Position numbers and translations under genes: made by a program
In this document: positions 10,988-23,301 of the stretch, in pieces
Position numbering within the stretch: position 1 is the first letter of the stretch
Layout: each line of letters opens with the position of its first letter
NCBI RefSeq assembly: GCF_014529535.1
Contig: NW_023503972.1
Span: 1,860,001 to 1,924,000, forward strand
Direction of reading: 5' to 3'
Source of the DNA: Bradysia coprophila
Lineage: Eukaryota > Arthropoda > Insecta > Diptera > Sciaridae
DNA length: 64,000 nt
The notes under the pieces: generated by a model
The model's input: only the letters and a program-made list of their open reading frames with translations
What the model was told of the DNA's origin: nothing
The model's database searches: none

Positions 10988-12278
10988 AGTTTTAGAGTTC
11001 TAAAGAGCCACTGTTACTGCGTAGCGTACTTTTTTATTCAAACCATTTTCTGTAACATACAATTTATCAAACGATAAGTGCACACCTCTATCTACAATCA
11101 GATGGGAACATGTCGGACCGATGATTTTTTAATTTTTCAAATAAATTTTCGTATAATTGAGTGTATGTATCAAAACTAAAAATAATAGGAGTTCGATATA
11201 TAATTTAATTTATTTTTTCATTTGCTCGTTGTGTTTTGCCTTATTTTCTCCCCTCAAGAGGCCATGAGAAAATTGCATTTCTACAACTGCGTTGCGAAAA
11301 CTGATCTTTTTCTTGCGTGATTTGGGTGGCGATCGAAGGGTCTTGTTTTCTCTGTTTTTTTTTTAAATATATATTTTACTAGTGGTGAAATGGATTTACT
11401 TTTCACTACTCATACTAAACCACTATCAGCAAATAAAAATTCTGCTCTGACCAAATTTCGAACTTCCAACACCAAAACTCAATGCTTATCGAGCAACACC
11501 TCTAACCAATCGGCTATTAAGATATATTTATAAGTGAAACAATTTGTTAAAGCATATTAAGTGCAGTCTACTTGATCGTTCATACAGTAGAATGTATGTT
11601 AAAGGTAGAGTTTTTTTTTGCATTTCAAAAGTTCATTTTTCGCAGATTTCAACTAACTTCATACTCGTGAGAGTTGTAATAGACATTTCGTAACTTCTTA
11701 CACGCTAAAAAAGATCCGTGGTACGAATAGTATTTTTCTCCGTCCAATATGAAAAATACTATTCATACCACGGACGAATAGTATGTCACATTGGGTGCTG
11801 CAGAGGTAGTTCACTACATTAGAGATCAATTAATGATACTGGTGGAACTCACAAGTGTGTATATTTTGTAAGGTTTGACAAGGGTAGAGTTTGCATATCC
11901 GAGCCGAAGGCGAGGTATGCACCTACCCAAGTGAAAATAACAGTTTTCAAACCGAGATGCTTAAAACACACGCGTGAGTTCGCGAGTTCACAAATTGATT
12001 CCGAATGTAATCAACTACCGCGCAGTACATGCTAAAAAAACTTTTATCACATACGGTGTTCGGATGTCAAAATTACTTAACTAGAAGAATAATTCAAACA
12101 TAGCTAACGCCGACCCGTACGAAACACCTATTCGTATCAAAAGCCTTTAATGTGAAACTCTTCATTTCTCTTACTTCATTTTCTTCTCTGCTGAAAAACT
12201 ATTCTTCCTTTTAAATCACTTACATTATCCACTCTTTGCCTTGTTATCATATACAATTAAATTGCCGGAGGCAATATA
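10988..12278. other. Gene-free AT-rich interval upstream of the IR gene
   Basis: It holds the presumed IR promoter, but no TATA or initiator could be fixed. A hairpin around 11715-11785 (GTCCGTGGTA-type arms around AATAGTATTTTT) and a copy of the GCCGAAGGC hairpin-loop motif at 11903-11911 are present. Nothing else is supported. Confidence 0.5.
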
Positions 12279-13326
12279 GACAGCCTCGTACGAAGTCAAA
12301 TTTCATAAATTCCTATTAAAACAGCTATATACCGCTATATTTACCTATATTTCACTGTAAATAAACATTTCACAGAGGAATATGCTATTATATAGCTCTA
12401 TATGCCTGTATATAGCTCAATATAGCTGTATATAGGTATATATAGATGTCCATATATGGAATCCCTGAAACACCTCATACTTAACACATTATTTCCATGT
12501 TAACAGAAACTCTCTAAGCATCATTTTTCCCACTTTATATCGTTTTACTAAAATCCAATATGGCCGCCGGCAGCCATTTTGTTAGGAGACCGGAAATAGT
12601 ACCGACGCTTTATATTCGTTAATACCTTTCAAACAAAAAAAAATTCATGAAATTCGGTCAAAATTTACTCGAGATATTGTCAAAATACACCACGTTCACT
12701 GTACTTCCGAGTAGCCAGATAAGAGCTCACTCCAAGAGACCTAGCTCACGCTCCGGAGAACATAATTTCATAAAAAAAAATTCCCTGATTGGTACGGTCA
12801 ATACCTATCTAATAAAGCTAAAACAGACGAAATATGTTCAAATGTGGCCGACCTACAAGCAAAAACTGCTTGCCGCCCTGTGCCTGTTCCACACCAAGGG
12901 GTCTAACTCACGAGTCGGTCATCCGATTTCCATAAACTTTTTTTTTGTCGATCGGTATTGTAAATACCTTTTATTTGACGTATCACTTACAAGTTTAACG
13001 TTTAAATGTCCGGAGATATCTTCGAAAAACCGTAAAGCACTTATTGGGCCACAGCTCGGGAGGGGTCGATCCAAAATCACTCATCTTCGAACTTAGCCTG
13101 TCTTTTGACATTACCAAACGGAAAAAAAAGGATTTTCAAAATCGGATGCGTTTTACTCAAGTTATCGTGCAGACAGACAGACGGACAGACAGACGGACAT
13201 TTTTTTTTTCGCGGGTTTGGCATCTCTAGACAACCACAATAAGTTTCCCCTTACTCAGGGAGTCCAATTCGACGTGTTACAAACGTATGCGTAAACCTAT
13301 AAGACCCCAGTACTTCGTACGGGTCT
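12279..13326. repeat. ~1 kb interspersed repeat, copy 1 (with GACAGACG array)
   Basis: It begins near AGACAGCCTCGTACGAAGT and ends GTACTTCGTACGGGTCT, so the ends are imperfect inverted repeats around GTACGAAGT. A TATAGC-rich low-complexity stretch lies at about 12324-12466 and a GACAGACGGACAGAC array near 13170-13200. The last 200 bp follow the same order of motifs as the copy at 14609-15569. The open frames within it differ between the copies and look non-coding. Confidence 0.6.
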
Positions 13327-13740
13327 AAAAATTACACTTCAGGTCTATGTTGTTGTCTCATTTTCGCTTATGTAATAAAATAGAGTACACACTTGTTTCT
13401 ATCAGTCTCGGCAAGCCTCGACTTCTTCGTGACAAATGTGTAATATGTTAGTCCTAGGTACGAATTTCGTATTGAAAAAGATTTAGAAATTGGTTGAGAA
13501 TAACTCATCTTTTATTGCTTACAAAGATTTAACGTTTTTCATAAAATTCCTTACACTTTTCAATCAATCATTGTGTGCTAAAATAAAGGGATTAAAAAAC
13601 TATCAAAAATTTGGGCATCAACTGATGAAATTATGCTTTCTTGTCCTTGTTCCCACTTATTCGAACTTAGGCTCGTATTAAAAAAACAAATTCATCCAAA
13701 TGTGTTGAGCATTACTCAAATTATTGTGTCTTCAACGAAA

Positions 13741-13910
13741 TAGTACATTACTATACCAGTGAAGTAATTTGATATCTCGTATCCAGATACGAGATATCAA
13801 ATTATTTCACGTGTAAAGTATGGCGTTTTACTTTACGAGCGAGGGAAAGGCTCTTCATTAATGTGGGAAAGGCCACATTACCTCACTAGTAAAGTAAAAT
13901 TGTTTTCCAT
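13741..13910. repeat. Dispersed repeat family A, copy 1
   Basis: Shares GTACATTACTATACCAGTGA, TATGGCGTTTTACTTTACGA and CCTCACTAGTAAAGTAAA with copies at 32096-32275 and 62748-62905. It contains the internal palindrome ATTTGATATCTCGTATC / GATACGAGATATCAAAT. No coding content. Confidence 0.7.
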
Positions 13911-14608
13911 AACGTTTGTCATAACATTTCCTACATTTTCAATCATAGCGAACTACTTTTGTAAACCACATTTTTCGAAATTTTTCTGTCGTAAGACCCT
14001 TACTTTCAGTGGAGGGAATAAGATTTTGTACAACCAAACTGGTATTTAAGTGCTCGCGAAGAACACAAGGACGAGTGTGAAAATGGCAAACTTTATACGG
14101 GTAAAATGAAAAATTTAGTGCATTTCGTTATTCCATTCTATCGTCAATATTTCAAAAAGGTTTTAACTCATTTTAATTCATAAATTTATGCACAATGTTA
14201 TCACTATCGAAACTAACACCCAATCAATTTGGACTTTATTATTTATTGAAATAAAATATTTAGTTAGATATACCATACCATGTTATGACGTAATATAGCT
14301 GCAACATTGTATTCAATTCAAATTCAGTTAAATTTAATGCATCTATTACAATTGATAGCCAGTCTAGCAGAAGCGTTTCTTAATCTCACATCAAAATATT
14401 AGGTACAAATAATAATTCGTGAATTGATTTGAAAAACAATCTACAGAAATCGGAAGTATTTCTTTATATTTCGTGTCTACTTGTGAGCCTGACTCGATGC
14501 CCAGATTTCATAACCAGCGTCCAAATTGTTTTAAAGTTCATGGGTGACCTCCAACTAGTTTAAAGAGAAAACGAGCCATTAGAACAGTCGGAGCGTTTGC
14601 TGCGACTG

Positions 14609-15569
14609 AGCCCCGTACAAACCCGTATATCTATTGCGTACGTGACCCTAGTGCGTCTGTCACCCTACTTTGACCGTAAGCCTATGCGTATTACGCTAGT
14701 TAAAGTAAAATTATTTTGTAATATGTACATCTTACAAATTGCGCATAGCGCAATTACGAAGCCCCGTACGACGTTCCTTTCAAATGAAACAAAAATTTCA
14801 AATCGCCCTAAAATTTTATTTTTTTGAAGGGCCTAGTATCGGCCTCAGTCCGAGGACCCAAATTTAAAATTTTTTTCAACTACATTCTATTCGGCCTTTG
14901 ATTACCTTCCAAATGAAACAAAAATTACGAAAAACGGATGAAATTTACTTGAGTTCTATGTAAAATACGCATAGGGCCCTGGTAGCGGCCTTAGTCCGAG
15001 GACCCAAATTTAATTTTTTTTCAACAACATTCTATTCGGCTTTTGATTACCTTCCAAATGACACAAAAATTACGAAAAACGAATGAAATTTACTTGAGTT
15101 CTATGTAAAATACACATAGGGCCCTAGTAGCTTTTCACTTCTAAGGCCCTAACTCACGGTCCACTCACCCGATTTTAAAAAACTTTTTTTTTCCTGGATT
15201 GGTATTGACAATACCTATCATTTGCCGTGTCATTTACATTTCCATCGTTTATTTTGCCATAAATATCACCAAAAGACCTTAAATCACTTAGGTGGCCCTA
15301 ACTCACGAAGGGCCGACCCGAAAATGCCCATCTTCGAACTTAGCCTCACTATTTTGACTATCTTACAGGGGAAAAAAAATTTTGAAATCGGATTTGATTT
15401 ACTCAAGATATCGACGTGACAGACAGACGGACAGACGGCCCAAATTTTTATTGCGGATTCGTCATCTATGAACACAGGCAAACACTTTGCCCTTACCGTC
15501 TGCTTCGAATTCCATCAATTACACACGGCATCGTAATCCTATAAGCCCCTTCGTACTTCGTACGGGGCT
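14609..15569. repeat. ~1 kb interspersed repeat, copy 2 (AGCCCCGTAC ... GTACGGGGCT ends)
   Basis: It opens AGCCCCGTAC and closes GTACGGGGCT, a clean short inverted pair. Internally a ~140-bp segment is directly duplicated (ACATTCTATTCGGC...TTGATTACCTTCCAAATG at about 14880 and 15023), and a GACAGACGGACAGACGG array lies at 15420. The 3' part parallels the copy at 12279-13326. No protein domain is recognised. Confidence 0.65.
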
Positions 15570-16439
15570 AAAAAGCTGTACAAAATTACCGCCACAGCCA
15601 CAGCAGTTGACAGTGATGGGTGATATTGTTTGTTTTTTTTTTTAATTGAGGTCATTTAGTTAACGGGCAATGTGGGTTCGATTTCTGTACGCTGTTTTTC
15701 AAAAGAATCTGCTGGTCAAAAATGGTGGAACAGACCTATTGTGGTGAACCAAACGCACTTCAAGCAGAAGTGCTCATAGCTGCAGAAAGAACCCTATTTT
15801 CCATGAAAATATTTTTACAGTGTTTTACCGTTGTATGACACACTGTCAAGCTTCAGTACCCTATTAAAAATACCACTCATGCTTGAAGTGCGTTGGATGA
15901 ACAATTATTAAGTAAAACTGATGTATTTTGACATATATCAATTATAGATGTCAAAATAGACCAGTTTCAATTAATAATTGTGCATCACAATAGGTCTGTT
16001 CCATCGTACTGTAAAAACGCTTTTTGACAAGCCGGAAACGAGCGAAAGTATCCACAGAGCCATAACCTCAACGCTTTTGAGAACATTTCGTCAACAATAG
16101 ATCAAGTACGTCTTTTATACCGTCATCCATAGATAACCTCAACCTCAACTCTGTGAAAAAATGGAAATTATTTAGCTGCCGTTTAATTTAGTGTTTTGTC
16201 TGGATCAAAAAAACGTTAAATTTATTGTAAAGGTGAAATTTTAATTGTTTCTTGTATGGCGTAAGTGAAGCTCATTATTTTACAAGAAAACCATTCAAAC
16301 TTTTCAACACGAGGACAAAGCTCCTGCTCATTTTCACTGCACATATTTTCAGGTTAGGTTCTCTGTGGATGATTTTTGACATTTCCAATAACCTGGGACT
16401 TAATCTATAATTTTTTGGTTATGGCTCTATGGATCAAGG

Positions 16440-16623
16440 AAGGCTGTATTCTTTGGGGAGGTCATGCAGATCGCCATTTTATTAGATACGCGGGAACACA
16501 CCTTTTCCATACAAACAAATTCACCAAAATTGAATTTGTATGGCGTGGTGAATTTTTTGTATGAAACGTGGTGTGTAACCCGCGTATCTGCATCTGCGTG
16601 ACCTCCCCAAAATGTACAGCCTT
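16440..16623. mobile_element. Foldback MITE family B, copy 1
   Basis: The ends AAGGCTGTATTCTTTGGGGA and TCCCCAAAATGTACAGCCTT are inverted repeats, followed inward by AGATACGCGGG / CCCGCGTATCT. The same ends and order occur at 63755-63979. No ORF of its own. Confidence 0.75.
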
Positions 16624-16817
16624 GCTATGGATGACGTTTTGACAGTTCAAAAAACCTTGCAACAGACCTATAAGTTTATTCGAAGTAACTGTAAACACGA
16701 ATTTTCACTGGCCGAACGAACACGATTTCATCCATAGAGATCAGTTTTCATATAAATTTTTATGATGTTATGTCTCTATGGATGAAATTTGACAGTAAAT
16801 TCGCATAGACTGTTATG

Positions 16818-16982
16818 ATCAGAGCGAGAAAACCGAAGACTAGTTATTATAACTTGCCTTGGGGTACTTGTCAAAGTATTTACTTCTCTTTCAACGTGGT
16901 ACGTTGAGAGCGAGAGGACCGAAGACCAGTTTATTATAACTTGCCTTGGGGTACTTGTCAAAATATCTCTTTCTCTTTCATC
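16818..16982. repeat. Two tandem ~80-bp units upstream of the odorant receptor
   Basis: AGAGCGAGA(A/G)(A/G)ACCGAAGAC(T/C)AGTT..ATTATAACTTGCCTTGGGGTACTTGTCAAA is present at about 16820-16900 and again at 16907-16982, separated by a few bases. They end about 100 bp before the receptor start codon, so they could be duplicated promoter-proximal sequence. That is inference. Confidence 0.7.
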
Positions 16983-17077
16983 ATAACACTCTATGGAACA
17001 AACCTACATTTTCAATGTTCAAGAGCAAATACATGAACGTACTCATTCGATTCTTAACATCTTAACATCGTTAGAAT

Positions 17078-18606
17078 ATGGATGAAATGAGAGAATCGGT
17101 TAAAAAAATAAAATCAACCAAGAAGGTTGATGGCACAGCCAATAATACGAAATGCGAAAGCGAAGCGCTGAAACAAATTGTCAATTTCATTGAATTTTTT
17201 GGTAAAGTTTTGGGTTGGAAATGCAGCTATGATTGGACTGGTAAAGGCAATCTAAGGCATTGCTTTACCGTTCTACTTGTTATATTTTTTTGGACACAAG
17301 TTATTTACACCCAAATCAGTCATTTTGTCAATGGTGAATACAAGCGAATTTTAGAAGTGTGTGCTGTGTATGGCGGAGGAGCATCGGTAATTTTAGCTGT
17401 AGTAAATAAAAAACGAAAACAAAATTAAAACTGAAACATAAATTTTAGTGCGGTTTAAGAGTCAGATGCTTCATAAAATTCAACAAGAATATAACGGCTC
17501 TACACAATTTCAGTTTTAAAATTACTCGCCAGGCTGGTAGTTTGGCCGAACAAATAGAAAAGCAGCAACGTCAAAATTTGAAATTGTACAAACTCATTTG
17601 TATGATAGAAGTATCGTCGCTCTTAGTGTTCTCGTACAATCCGCTAAAATCCTATATTCTTCGCGGAGAGTATCTGTCACTTCTACCCATCGAGATGATC
17701 TTCATTGATCAGACTCAGTTGTCTGGGTTCTTAATAGCGAATGCTATAATGTCAGTGATGGGTGTGGTTCTAGTATGGAGTTCTATGTTTATAGCCATGA
17801 ATTTTGTCGCATCAATCTCAAATTACTCGATTCAAGTGGACCTTATCGAATCCGATATTAAGCAATTGGACGCGCTCTGGGAAAACAAGAAAGCAACCAA
17901 TTTGTCAGAACGATATTCGTTCCTCAGGAACATTTGTCAGAAATGTCAGGATAAGGATAAGTAAAATCGTTGAGAATCTGATCCCGAAGTTGGAGAGTAA
18001 CACATTTATTATTTGTAGTTTCATTGCCGAAGTTAAGAACATCTTCGACGAAACAATTTTCTATTACTTTTCGATAGTATACATCTCTCAAATTATTTGC
18101 CTGTACGAAATCGAAATGGTGAGTCTTTTTAGCTTTACAGTCCAGCACTTGAAGAGTGTGACACATTTTTTTCGATGAATGATAGGAGGATTGGATGCCC
18201 GGTTATGGACTTGCGTACGGTATGTTTGTGGAAATGTTATTTCATTGTTGTTTTGGAACCAAAGTCACGATCATAGTAAGTGGTTGATAATGTGGTCATC
18301 GATGATAACTGTTTCTAACACGTCTAGTGGTTTAGAATGATCGGATGTACTACATACTAATTCAATGCAAGTGGTACACCTACGATCTTCATTCTCAGAA
18401 AATATATTTGGACTTATTGAACTCCAATATGAATGCCCAAGAATTATGGATTGGACCGTTGGCACCGCTGTCAGTCACCACTGGAATTCAGGTATTCTGG
18501 ATAGAGTTTTGATTTCAATTCAAATTCAAATTTATGGACTCATCATTATTTGTAGATTGTTAAAAGCATCTACTCTTACTACACGTTTTTGGCCGAAGCA
18601 GTTTAG
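17078..18606 (+). CDS. Odorant receptor (insect 7tm_6 family), six exons, ~377-382 aa
   Basis: Predicted exons are 17078-17386 (or to 17401), 17533-17960, 18019-18118, 18186-18275, 18336-18491 and 18556-18606. The phases agree. A 58-bp intron (17961-18018) removes what first looks like a frameshift, giving a continuous CQKCQDKD-N-FIAEVKNIF stretch. Hydrophobic segments include CFTVLLVIFFWTQVIY, LSGFLIANAIMSVMGVVLVW, YYFSIVYISQIICLY and GMFVEMLFHCCFG. The C-terminal part has family hallmarks: QCKWYTYDLHSQKIYLDLL, IGPLAPLSVTTGIQIVKSIY, SYYTFLAEAV-stop. The protein would be a subunit of an odour-gated cation channel with the co-receptor Orco in antennal neurons. The exon 1 donor is uncertain, and the N-terminal part is atypically charged. 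The small size of the introns fits the other genes here. Confidence 0.75.
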
Positions 18607-20435
18607 TAGTATAGTCAGTAGTATACTGTGTTGTAGAATGATTACCGCATCAAAATTAATCAATTTAACCAACACACTTGATTTAACAAAAAAAAAATGG
18701 AACTTACATAACAAGCACACATTGACGTAGAAGGTGTGGAAGAGCGATAAATTAACTTTTTATCTCAACACATTTACGCATTTTGCGTGGTTTTTATCCG
18801 AAATTCATTTCTAGAGACGAGAACACCTAACCGGTTCTATTCACGAAGAAAACATATCGATTTGCTTCAACCAAACCAAAGTGGCTGCAAAGAGAAAATA
18901 CTCTCTTTTGCCCCAAGTGAAAAACAAGAGCTGAGAAAATAATAATTTCCTCACCTGAATTGTCATCAGAGAGAGATAGAGAGCGTCAACAAAACACCAT
19001 TTTCTTACTGCATCTGAGCGGATACACTTTCTTATTTGTTGTCATTGCAAGTATCGTAAAATATACTGTTGGATTGAAATTTGCTTCGTTTTGTCATTTT
19101 ATCTTAAAACTGTCTTGCCTCATCAGCATGTTAACCGTCTCGTCAGCGCGCTCTAAGATTCTACAAAGCCCAGATGAGGATGACAATGTCGGCTCAAGAT
19201 TACAAAGGAATGGTTGTCAGCTATGCATCAGGTGATTGCCGACTCCGTTGTTTACATTGCTGGATTTATTGAGCAATCGATTCGTCGAAAACTTAATTCT
19301 GAAGTTTTTATGAATGCGTGGGAACAAAACTAGTGGTGCACTTGTGAATAAAAAGAACAATAGACAGTTGGGCGGTCTCTGTTACCTACCCAATATGGGA
19401 GGAAGTCGTACTGTGCAGAACAGACGAAAAAAAATTGCAAGCAGTGGAAATGGAAAATCGTTTGAGCGAGGCACAAATATATCTTCGACTTTTAAACAAT
19501 AAATTTTGAATAAATAAATACCAAAAATACTAAAAATAATTATTTCAAGAGATCGTGTGCGATGTGGAGAAAAAAGTTCGTATTTCAATGAAAAGATTTT
19601 TCGTGGTAAAAAAATATTGATTTGTTTCATAGAAATTATTAAAAAATATTCTTGCCATTCTTTTGAATAGTCATTCAATTTATTGCTTTTAAAGTGTGAC
19701 ATAAAATTTCGCAGACATTTTTCAGATATTCTGTTTACAGTGGCCGACTTTCAATTTTGTGCACTACTTCAATTCAGCTGTCAGTTAATTTTATAATCAG
19801 GAAAAGATAAAAATGGCAACAGTGTTTTGTTTATTATTGTTACTTTGTACATGGGCTACTCCAGGGTTAGTTGCGTTACAAATTTGGCCATTTCTGAGGC
19901 ATAAAGTGAGCTGTGTTGGCTATGTTTTGCGGTAACAAATCAGTCTATAAATTTTCTAATACTCAGGAGACACAGTGCTTTCATACCAACACGAATTGGA
20001 ATTTTTAGCCTGTGAAGTGTGACTTGTTTGATCGCAAAAGTCGGTGGTTAGTTGCGTTACACGTTTGTGACTTTTCGAAATATTTTCACCAAATAAAAAC
20101 TGATTTCGGTAAACTTTTTTTATGGTCAAGATGCGCAGTTTAAGCCCAATATGAGGTTCGGCGAGATATGTCTAAAAAAGTGATATTTTTCGGAGGCTAT
20201 TAATAGCCAGCAAAATTTTTTTTTCGCAATTGGTGGTTGTTACCCCACAGAAAATGTTGCTTTGGCTCAAAACCGTTTAAAAAAATGGTAACAAAATTTT
20301 TCGAGATAACCTCGACGAGTTAAAATTCGAAGCCCAACTAACCTGATTGACTCAATGTTTTTTTTCTCGTGAAGTCATATGCTGTAACTTTCGATCGGCA
20401 CCGATCTTTATTATTATTATCGTTTTTATTTGAAA
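18607..20435. other. Interval downstream of the odorant receptor
   Basis: Mostly featureless AT-rich DNA. Apart from the possible transposase remnant at 19193-19333, two GTTAGTTGCGTTAC copies are seen near 19866 and 20047. A stretch at 20090-20170 (TCGGTAAACTTTTTTTATGG, CCAATATGAGGT) recurs inverted at 23470-23570, so the LINE between them may sit inside an older repeat. Confidence 0.5.
19193..19333 (+). pseudogene. Possible transposase remnant
   Basis: One frame reads LKITKEWLSAMHQVIADSVV then YIAGFIEQSIRRKL and a stop at 19331-19333. The YIAGFI...RKL pattern resembles the 'iAGYi..kL' segment of P-element/THAP9-like transposases. A stop lies just upstream in frame, so it is at best a fragment. 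The similarity is short and judged by eye. Confidence 0.25.
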
Positions 20436-20455
20436 AAATGTAATTTCGGCAACGC

Positions 20456-21211
20456 TTGGGTCGAAGTGATTTTACCTTACTTCAAAGCCGAATTTTTCCG
20501 AATTCAAAGCTGCTCATTGGTGCGTACTACAAAGCCCCTAGAGTAGACGAGATTATCGATTGCTTCGATGATGCTCTATCAGAACTGTTACCCAAATACT
20601 CGGACGTCATCATCATGGGTGACTTTAATGAAAACCTACTGCGTCGTACTGCTGATGGAAACTGCACTAAATGTAAATCTCGTTGTTGCAGCACATGCAG
20701 GTTTATTACTTGTCTTGATAAATATGGACTCGCATCGATTGGATCAGAACCAACGAATTTTGACCAGACCCCCTCGCTGATTGACTTAATTCTTACGAAC
20801 AACCTGGATAAAGTAGCGGTCTTCAGTCAAATTTCCACGAGCCTATCTAACCATGATTTGATTTTTGGTTCATATGCTATATCCGAAAACATTGTACCCA
20901 GCACACCTAATGTACGGCGCCACTACAGGTCGATTAATATTTCTAATCTGGCCAGTGACATATTGGACAGCGATTTGGACCGAATCTTTGAATGTACTGA
21001 CGTCGACATTATGGTGTCCATCCTCAATGATGCTCTGGTGCGCCTTCTGGACAAACATGCTCCGCTACGACGATTTTCGCCGAAAAATAGTATCAATTCT
21101 ACCAAACCCTGGTTTACGAAAGAGATTAGTGTTGCTCTGATCAATAAGGAAATAGCCAAACGTGCATATAAGGCTCATAAGTCTGCTGCCAACCTGGAGG
21201 CCATACCATAA
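20456..21211 (+). pseudogene. LINE apurinic-type endonuclease domain, truncated
   Basis: Shows the endonuclease signatures LLIGAYYKAPR, VIIMGDFNENLL, PSLIDLILTNN and LSNHDLIFGSY, the order found in the C-terminal half of LINE endonucleases. The N-terminal catalytic part is missing, and the frame is lost near 21208, where the reverse transcriptase continues in another frame. A short upstream piece (NAWVEV) in yet another frame shows a further break near 20490. Such domains nick target DNA to prime reverse transcription; this copy cannot. Confidence 0.8.
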
Positions 21212-22574
21212 GTTTCGGAATGTTTCGACGCAGCTAATTAAAAACGCCAAAAAAGACTTCCTACGGCCCCGACTTGACCGAAAGGTTGGTATGAAACAAG
21301 TTTGGAAAAATGCCAGAGACCTAGGTCTTGTAAATGGACGAAAAAGTGGCATGTCGCCCGCCTTCACAGCTGATGAATTCAACGAACATTCCACTTCTCG
21401 ATCTGCAGAAACCAATGACATATCGTTCGCTCAAACTGATACCAGATACCCCCAGCCACATCCGCCTGAAGATGAGTCAAATAATAGGACACGTTTTGCT
21501 TTTCGATCTGTGAGTGAACTGGAAGTGTACGATGCGGTGAGAGCGATTAAAACCAATGCAATCGGTCTGGATGGTATTCCGTTGGCATTCATTAAGATTA
21601 TTATCGTTGATATTCTTCCACACATAACACACGTTATAAATAGTAGCATCATGCTCTCGAAATGCCCGAGCAAATGGAAAAGAGCTAAAGTTCTCCCCAG
21701 TCACAAAAAGAGCAAGACTTTCATGCTGGACGACTTCCGTGGTTTGAGCATCCTACCTATTTTCTCTAAAGTGTTTGAAATCCTGCTGAAAAATCAGATG
21801 ATGGATAACTTAATGACAAACAGATTGATTGCAGATCGGCAGTCTGCGTTTCGACCACTGCACAGTACGACTACAGCCCTGCTGAAAGTGTCCGACGACA
21901 TAAAAAGAACACTGGATAAAAAAATGACAGCGGTTATGCTACTCCTGGACTTTACTAAAGCGTTTGATTCAGTGGTTCATAAACTGCTCAGTGGAAAGCT
22001 GCGATCACAGTTCCTCTTCGACCAAACTGCTGTAGCGTTGATTTTGAACTATTTGAGTGGACGAGTACAAGCTGGTTGCATTGACGGAGTACTGTCAGGC
22101 TTCCTTCCAGTTACTAGAGGTCTGCCGCAAGGATCTGTTTTGGGTCCGGTCCTTTTCCTGCTGTTCATAAATGACATGCCGGCACCGATTAGATCTATGC
22201 TAACTCACCTGTTTGCGGACGATGTGCAATTATACAAGGTTTTTGCTAATGTGGATTTGGCGAGCAGTATAAATGAGATGAACTGTGATATGAACGAGGT
22301 CAGTAGGTGGGCTGCTGTTAACAAGCTGGAACTAAGTGCTAAGAAATCTCAAGGACTTGTCATCTCGGCCGGTTTAACTGATTTTAGTCCACTCATTCGT
22401 CTGAACGGTGTTTCTATACCATTTTACAACAAGGTTAAGAACCTGGGCGTTTTAATCAACAATAAGTTTAAATGGAATGATCATGCAGAGCAGATACATA
22501 GCAAAGTATTTGCTGGCCTTAGGAGCCTATGGCCGCTTGCACAATCAACACCGCTCAGAACGAGAGAAATGTAG
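21206..22574 (+). pseudogene. LINE reverse transcriptase domain
   Basis: The RT motifs appear in order: LDDFRGLSILPIFSKVFE, TAVMLLLDFTKAFDS (motif A with the first catalytic Asp), GLPQGSVLGPVLFLLFINDM (motif B), LFADDVQLY (motif C with the catalytic FADD), then the thumb NLGVLINNKFKW. The active-site residues are present, but the frame breaks near 22563 before the C-terminus. It is therefore classed as part of a dead LINE copy. Confidence 0.85.
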
Positions 22575-23011
22575 CCAAAACCCTGTTGATGCCACATTTC
22601 GACTATTGCAGTACAGTTTTTGCACATGGCCTGGAATTTGGTGACAAAAAACTGTTGAATAGTGCTTTTAATGCGGTAGTTAGATACGTATATGGACTTA
22701 GCAGGCGAACGAATGTCGACGCTTATGCTATTCGCTTTATTGGATTTACACTGTGTGACTTCTACAAGTTCAGAAATATGGCATTCCTGTACAAGTTGAT
22801 CTACTCGAATTCACCAAGCTACCTGAAGGAGCTTGTGAACATAAATTACTCGTCAAGAATGAAACAAGCGGAAATTCCTAGGTTCAATAATATGCTGAGA
22901 AAAACACTGTTTGGGAAAGGATTAGTGGATTGGAATATGCTGCCTGTTGATATAAGATGTTCTAGCTCGTTTGACGTGTTTCGCAGACGCTACTTTGATT
23001 ATGCCCGTTGA
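22564..23011 (+). pseudogene. LINE ORF2 C-terminal region
   Basis: Continues the upstream RT frame after a frameshift: RNVAKTLLMPHFDYCSTVFA, LNSAFNAVVRYVYGLSRRTN and the terminal LPVDIRCSSSFDVFRRRYF before the stop at 23009-23011. This region usually aids RNA binding. The 3' UTR and tetranucleotide tail follow. Confidence 0.8.
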
Positions 23012-23301
23012 TTTCGGCTGTGTTTAATGAGCTTCAAGTGAGATCGGTTTAATTGCTGTTTATATTCTTATATTTTTCCCCACTAGCTGTTGTAATTATT
23101 TTATCTTCGTTTTTGTACTTTACTCATAGTTTGATTGGCGATGAACTAAACCCTCATTTTTCCTGTTTTTTTTTTTTTTTTTTAAATGAATTTTATGTTT
23201 ACTGTCGTGTTATTTATATGCTTATTGTGCGCAATTAACTTTGTATAAGGCTCGGCCTTCGCATGATTATGAATAAATGAATCTATCTATCTATCTATCT
23301 A

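Larger units (their letters stand above)
15570..17077. other. Gene-free interval upstream of the odorant receptor
   Basis: It contains a foldback at about 15725-16006 (GGAACAGACCTATTGTG against CACAATAGGTCTGTTCC, inner AACGCACTTCAAGC against GCTTGAAGTGCGTT), the element at 16440-16623 and the duplicated unit at 16818-16982. The receptor promoter must lie near the 3' end, but no core motif is clear. Confidence 0.5.
20436..23301 (+). mobile_element. Decayed non-LTR retrotransposon (Jockey/CR1-like LINE), 5'-truncated
   Basis: The element begins inside the endonuclease domain, runs through reverse transcriptase, and ends in an (ATCT)n tail at 23278-23301, typical of LINEs with microsatellite 3' ends. 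Three frames have to be joined (breaks near 20490, 21208 and 22563), so it is inactive. There is no RNase H domain. The C-terminal region ends LPVDIRCSSSFDVFRRRYF, as in CR1/L2/Jockey-like elements. The clade is not fixed by eye. Confidence 0.85.

Noticed and set aside
13044..13229. Coding frame through the GACAGACG array (RQTDRRTDRRT-like peptide)
   Set aside because: The peptide is a translation of a simple repeat, and the second copy of the repeat does not keep the frame.
17940..18018. Frameshift that would make the odorant receptor a pseudogene
   Set aside because: A 58-bp GT-AG intron (17961-18018) restores the frame and gives a better match to the family, with a continuous segment reading FIAEVKNIF.
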